Below are positions 61,406 through 64,000 of a stretch of DNA of 64,000 bases, piece after piece (the first letter of the stretch is position 1; each line of letters begins with the position of its first letter). This DNA comes from Fervidicoccaceae archaeon. Its GTDB lineage: Archaea > Thermoproteota > Thermoprotei_A > Sulfolobales > Fervidicoccaceae. The translations under genes and the position numbers were made by a program. The stretch covers positions 1 through 64,000 of the forward strand of contig JAVZVD010000001.1 in NCBI GenBank assembly GCA_038878695.1, in the 5' to 3' direction. Under the pieces are notes generated by a model. It saw only the letters and a list, made by a program, of their open reading frames with translations. It was not told where the DNA came from and searched no databases.

Positions 61406-61804
61406 CTACTCAGCCTCGATGCTCTTTATCGAGACTCCTCTCCCCCTAATCACGTCGAGGTCGCTCGAGCCGCAGCGCGGGCACTTAGCGTATGCGTGCA
61501 AAAGCTCGGGGACGAAGTGAACCGCCTCGCGCTCCTCATCCGAGAGGCTCAGCTCCTCGAGGAGCAGAGTCTCGTAGCACCCCCTGCAGAGCAGCACAGC
61601 CTTCTCGCGCTCGAGCTGGAAGCCCTCTATCCTAGGCTCAACGGACTCCCCGAGGAGACTGAGGGCCTCCTTGAATATGCCCACATCTACCGCTTGGAGC
61701 TCCCCGAGGGAGATCCTCACGAGCTTGACGCGCTTGGAGCCATGCTCCCTCGCGAAGCTCGCCACCGCCTCGACGACGGCCTCGGCTAGGCTCCACTCGT
61801 GCAA
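61406..61804 (-). CDS. hypA: HypA nickel metallochaperone
   Basis: Delivers Ni to the hydrogenase large subunit. MHEWSLAEAV supplies the N-terminal Ni ligands (His2, Glu3), and zinc is held by Cys73/Cys76 and Cys108/Cys111. The 31-residue insert between the two CxxC pairs resembles Thermococcales HypA. 132 residues; TTG start. First gene of hypABCDEF-nikR, with a strong TATA-like element upstream. Confidence 0.94.
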   Translation of the reverse strand: MHEWSLAEAVVEAVASFAREHGSKRVKLVRISLGELQAVDVGIFKEALSLLGESVEPRIEGFQLEREKAVLLCRGCYETLLLEELSLSDEEREAVHFVPELLHAYAKCPRCGSSDLDVIRGRGVSIKSIEAE

Positions 61805-61852
61805 GCTTCACGCCCCGCGAGAGTGTGTCTAGGGGAGGAGGAGTGCATAAAG

Positions 61853-61861
61853 CTTTTATAT
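61853..61861 (-). promoter_or_regulatory. TATA box of the hyp operon
   Basis: On the minus strand this reads ATATAAAAG within CAATATAAAAGCTTTATGC, about 50-57 bases before the hypA TTG at 61804. The adjacent sequence up to 61940 is AT-rich and contains no gene. Confidence 0.5.
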
Positions 61862-61939
61862 TGAGAGTTACCACGTGCGCGAGGGCTCTAGGGCTCTTTA
61901 ATTAACATAGGACAAAAACGTTGTGAGGATGATCTATTA

Positions 61940-62470
61940 ATATGTTAAGGCTCCAAAATCTGTTAAGACTCCAGAACCTGTGCTGCAAAGTTTCATTGAC
62001 CAGCTCCACGATGTCGCCCACTACGAGGTCCTCGCTGGAGCGCTCGACGCAGTATCTAGCGCGAGCTCTTATCTTTTACCCGACGCGATGCTCAAGCGGG
62101 ACCGCAGAGCCTTTGGAGGTGCTAAAGAGGGCGCCGCCGGAAAGTGTTGTCTCTTCGTTCTCTTGGTCGAGGGAGCGGCCCATGACGAGGAGAGGGCGGG
62201 AGAGGGCTTCTGGTGCATAGTCGGCGAGGAAGGCAGCAAGACCACACGACGAGCTGTTGACTCGACGAGCTCTCTGAGAAGGCCGCATGTCGTCGTGGCC
62301 GTTGGGTCCTGTGCGATCTATGGAGACGCGCGGCGTCCTGGATCACTTGGGGGACAAGAGTGAAGGAGCGGGCCCCGGCCTTCCCGTCGTCTATACATAT
62401 TGCTCTCCATTGGGCAACGGACAGCTCAGATCAGACCCTCGGAGCCTTTATCCTCTCGCTGAGAAGCCTC
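61940..62470 (+). pseudogene. Degraded [NiFe]-hydrogenase small-subunit gene
   Basis: Sense is split over several frames. Frame 1 gives LCCKVSLTSS (remnant of the proximal-cluster CxxC start) and ALIFYPTRCSSGTAEPLEVL (about 62065-62124). Frame 2 gives FVLLVEGAAHDEERAGEGFW (about 62154-62213) and HVVVAVGSCAIYGD (the third cluster Cys region, about 62289-62330). A third frame gives DQTLGAFILSLRSL (about 62429-62470). Order and spacing match the small subunit of a [NiFe] hydrogenase. The C-terminal part with the distal clusters is missing and no large subunit follows. Region 61805-62429 has no other gene. Confidence 0.65.
61943..61978 (+). repeat. Tandem 18-base imperfect repeat
   Basis: TGTTAAGGCTCCAAAATC (61943-61960) is followed at once by TGTTAAGACTCCAGAACC (61961-61978), matching at 15 of 18 positions. 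In one frame both read LRLQNL. It sits at the 5' edge of the hydrogenase remnant. Confidence 0.8.
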
Positions 62471-62796
62471 GGGCCCGAGGAGGAGGCCAGCTCCAAGAAT
62501 GTCGCGTATCGTGAGCCCGTGGGAGTCGACGCGTTTGCTCCAGAGGAGATTCTTCCCCTCGAGCTCGATGACCATTAGCGTGCCGGACTCCTCGCCGGCG
62601 TCACCGCGTCCACGAAGATCACCGCGCCGTAGGATCCTCCGAGGATCTTGAGGAAGACGTCGTAGAGATTCGTGTCCGCGTCCAGCACCTCGACGTCGTC
62701 CGGGAGCCTTCTCTCCGCCGGAGCCCTAACCACAGCGGATCCGAGCCCATCGTCTCTCCTGAGCTCGTTTCCCACTCCCGCTATTAGGACCCTCAA
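62430..62796 (-). pseudogene. Frameshifted hydrogenase maturation protease
   Basis: The first frame (62575-62796) encodes MRVLIAGVGNELRRDDGLGS and then VLDADTNLYDVFLKILGG and VIFVDAV, the N-terminal two thirds of a HycI-type endopeptidase with its Asp nickel-binding positions. It ends early at 62575. A shift near 62585 continues the homology in another frame: ESGTLMVIELEGK and SHGLTIRDILGAGLLLG (about 62475-62585). The gene is therefore probably inactive, unless frameshifting or a sequence error explains it. Its ATG overlaps the stop of the dephospho-CoA kinase gene (ATGA), so it belonged to that operon. Confidence 0.6.
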
Positions 62797-63362
62797 GCCG
62801 ACTCCACAGACCTAGAGGCTGCTGCGACCTCCATGAGCGACAAGAGATCGCAGGCCGCGGCCCTCCACGTCGCACTCGTCGGTAAGACCACCGCCCCCTC
62901 GCCTGGCTGCCCGTACATCAGCAAGGCTCCGCCGAGGAGTCGAGTCGAGCGCGAGCACAAGATCGCGAGGGGCGCGAGGTCCTCCTCGCCTTCCACCACG
63001 AGTAAAGCCCCTCTCCTTGCTCCTCGACCTAGCGCGCGCTCGAGGACGAACTCCAGCTCGACGACATTGAGATGGCCGGGGGGATTGGCGACCTCGGAGA
63101 CGACCTCGAGCTTCGATATCGCCGAGCCGAGCTCCGGGGGGGCCGCCGAGCGCTCCACTCTGCCATCGATCACCGCGAGGATCAGCCTCTCCAGCGCGAC
63201 CAGGGAGCACTCTCTCGCAGTAACATCCCCCACCGCCACGAGAGCCGGGGACTCCTCGGCGAGGACCTCTCTCGCTCCTCCCTCGACGAGAGGACCGAGA
63301 GGTCTCTTGAGCTCTCTCCTGAGGCTCTCGGGCAGAGCCAGCAGGACCACTCGTTTAGTCAC
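62793..63362 (-). CDS. GTP-dependent dephospho-CoA kinase (DUF359)
   Basis: Archaeal enzyme for the last step of CoA biosynthesis. VAVGDVTARECSLVALE, VIDGRVERS, VANPPGHL and LLVVEGEEDLAPLAILCS are the DUF359 signatures. GTG 63362 overlaps the spt4 stop as GTGA and gives 189 residues, the usual size; the frame extending to 63527 is spt4 shadow. Complements the CoA operon at 25.7-28.6 kb. Confidence 0.85.
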   Translation of the reverse strand: MTKRVVLLALPESLRRELKRPLGPLVEGGAREVLAEESPALVAVGDVTARECSLVALERLILAVIDGRVERSAAPPELGSAISKLEVVSEVANPPGHLNVVELEFVLERALGRGARRGALLVVEGEEDLAPLAILCSRSTRLLGGALLMYGQPGEGAVVLPTSATWRAAACDLLSLMEVAAASRSVESA

Positions 63363-63544
63363 CTGATCTTCAGCGCATATCTCCCGGGCTTCTTCACGTC
63401 GAGGATCCTCGCTACCTCGGACCTCTCGGCGTCCAAAACAATGACTACGCCCTCCCACTCCGTCGTGAAGGTCTTGCCGCCGCAGTTGGGGCAGACCTCC
63501 ACCTCCGGCTCCACCAACAGCTTGCACCTAGTGCAAGCTTTCAT
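63359..63544 (-). CDS. spt4: Transcription elongation factor Spt4
   Basis: Small zinc protein (61 residues) that pairs with Spt5 on RNA polymerase. CTRCKLLVEPEVEVCPNCGG provides four Cys zinc ligands; WEGVVIVLDAERSEVARILDV is the conserved Spt5-facing part. It follows rpo7 by 27 bases, the usual archaeal order. Confidence 0.92.
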   Translation of the reverse strand: MKACTRCKLLVEPEVEVCPNCGGKTFTTEWEGVVIVLDAERSEVARILDVKKPGRYALKIR

Positions 63545-63571
63545 GCTCGTCGCTCTCTTGGACAGGACTCG

Positions 63572-64000
63572 TCACCTTCTCTTCCCTAAGTATGGCTGCC
63601 TCATGGTGAGTTGCACTCTCAGCCCCTCGCGCTCGCTGCTAGCGCTCACGCCAACGACTCTGGCCCTCACGGTGTCTCCCACCTCGATGGTCTCATTGAG
63701 CTTCTTAATTATGAAGCCCGGGCGCGAGGGATCGTACTCGACGTACTCGTCGGATATTTGAGACTTGTGCACGAAGCCGTCGACGGGTCCCAACCTAACG
63801 AAGATCCCGAAGTCCTTGACGTCGACTACGGGGCCCTCCACGACCTCGTGGAGGACCGGCTTATAGCACAGAAGCATGGCCTCGACGGCGTGGTAGCTGC
63901 CGCCGTCTCCCGGGAGGATCCTGCCCATAGGTTCCACCTGGACGTCGTAGACGCCGATCACCACGCCGAGCTCGCGGTCGACGAGCCCTATGTATTTTTG
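63572..64000 (-). CDS. rpo7: RNA polymerase subunit Rpo7 (RpoE'), 3' part
   Basis: Stalk subunit of archaeal RNA polymerase, pairing with Rpo4. VILPGDG-like RILPGDGGSYHAVEAMLL followed by the S1 domain (VVDVKDFGIFVRLGPVDGFV) is diagnostic. The frame is open to the window end (KYIGLVDRELGVVIGV), so the N-terminus is outside. Internal GTG at 63964 is not the start. Confidence 0.93.
   Translation of the reverse strand, partial: QKYIGLVDRELGVVIGVYDVQVEPMGRILPGDGGSYHAVEAMLLCYKPVLHEVVEGPVVDVKDFGIFVRLGPVDGFVHKSQISDEYVEYDPSRPGFIIKKLNETIEVGDTVRARVVGVSASSEREGLRVQLTMRQPYLGKRR

Noticed and set aside
1-64000. CRISPR arrays, insertion sequences or prophage
   Set aside because: No regularly spaced repeats, transposase or integrase genes or terminal inverted repeats were seen; the gene losses look like deletions and frameshifts.

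Overview
The window is a GC-rich, gene-dense stretch of an archaeal chromosome. It shows a group II chaperonin, uS15 and eS1 ribosomal proteins, the RNA polymerase subunit Rpo7, Spt4, an RFC/GINS/MCM/Hel308/Orc1 replication set and the archaeal route to coenzyme A. The crenarchaeal-type MCM zinc ligands, a DUF1152 protein and an S15-RecJ-like-Pcc1-eS1 operon point to the Thermoproteota (Crenarchaeota), probably a thermophilic anaerobe. I cannot name the genus. TTG is used very often as a start codon, and many neighbours overlap by 4 bases, repeatedly as TTGA (start TTG, stop TGA). I recognise no tRNA, rRNA, CRISPR array or transposon.

Layout. 1-9 kb: chaperonin 3' end, DUF1152, a radical SAM protein, a ROK sugar kinase, a GT-C-like membrane protein, a flavin reductase, an iron-sulfur helix-hairpin-helix protein, an AK6/Fap7 kinase and a polysaccharide flippase. 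9-18.5 kb: dITPase, then uS15, a RecJ/Cdc45-like protein, KEOPS Pcc1 and eS1, followed by a THUMP-SPOUT methyltransferase, a GlmU-like enzyme, a second radical SAM protein, a YchF-type GTPase and a CinA-like protein. 18.5-28.6 kb: a VIT1-like membrane protein, a large subtilase, a B3/4-domain protein, an IMPase/FBPase, a small membrane protein, a Nudix hydrolase, a DHH phosphoesterase and a CoA operon (CoaBC, pantoate kinase, phosphopantothenate synthetase). 28.6-30.7 kb: four poorly characterised genes. 30.7-37 kb: AspRS, a four-subunit 2-oxoacid:ferredoxin oxidoreductase, and SufB-SufC.

38.4-39.7 kb holds the wreck of a respiratory complex I operon, with pieces resembling NuoA, NuoJ, NuoK and NuoN, internal deletions and frameshifts. 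39.7-50.1 kb is a replication island: TruA, then RFC large and small subunits divergent from GINS, MCM and Hel308, then a KaiC-like ATPase, a winged-helix protein and Orc1/Cdc6. 50.2-55.9 kb: MmgE/PrpD, a JAMM-motif protein, an aminotransferase, a PF04008 adenosine-binding protein, a pilin-like protein and NikR. 55.9-61.8 kb is a complete hypABCDEF maturation operon with nikR as its likely last gene. It is followed by a degraded [NiFe]-hydrogenase small-subunit gene and a frameshifted hydrogenase maturation protease. The window closes with GTP-dependent dephospho-CoA kinase, Spt4 and a partial Rpo7.

The coherent story is energy metabolism in flux. Ferredoxin-reducing KOR, Fe-S assembly (Suf) and nickel/hydrogenase maturation genes are intact, while complex I and one hydrogenase locus next to the hyp genes are visibly decaying. 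The hyp machinery presumably serves another hydrogenase outside this window. The CoA pathway is nearly complete across two loci.
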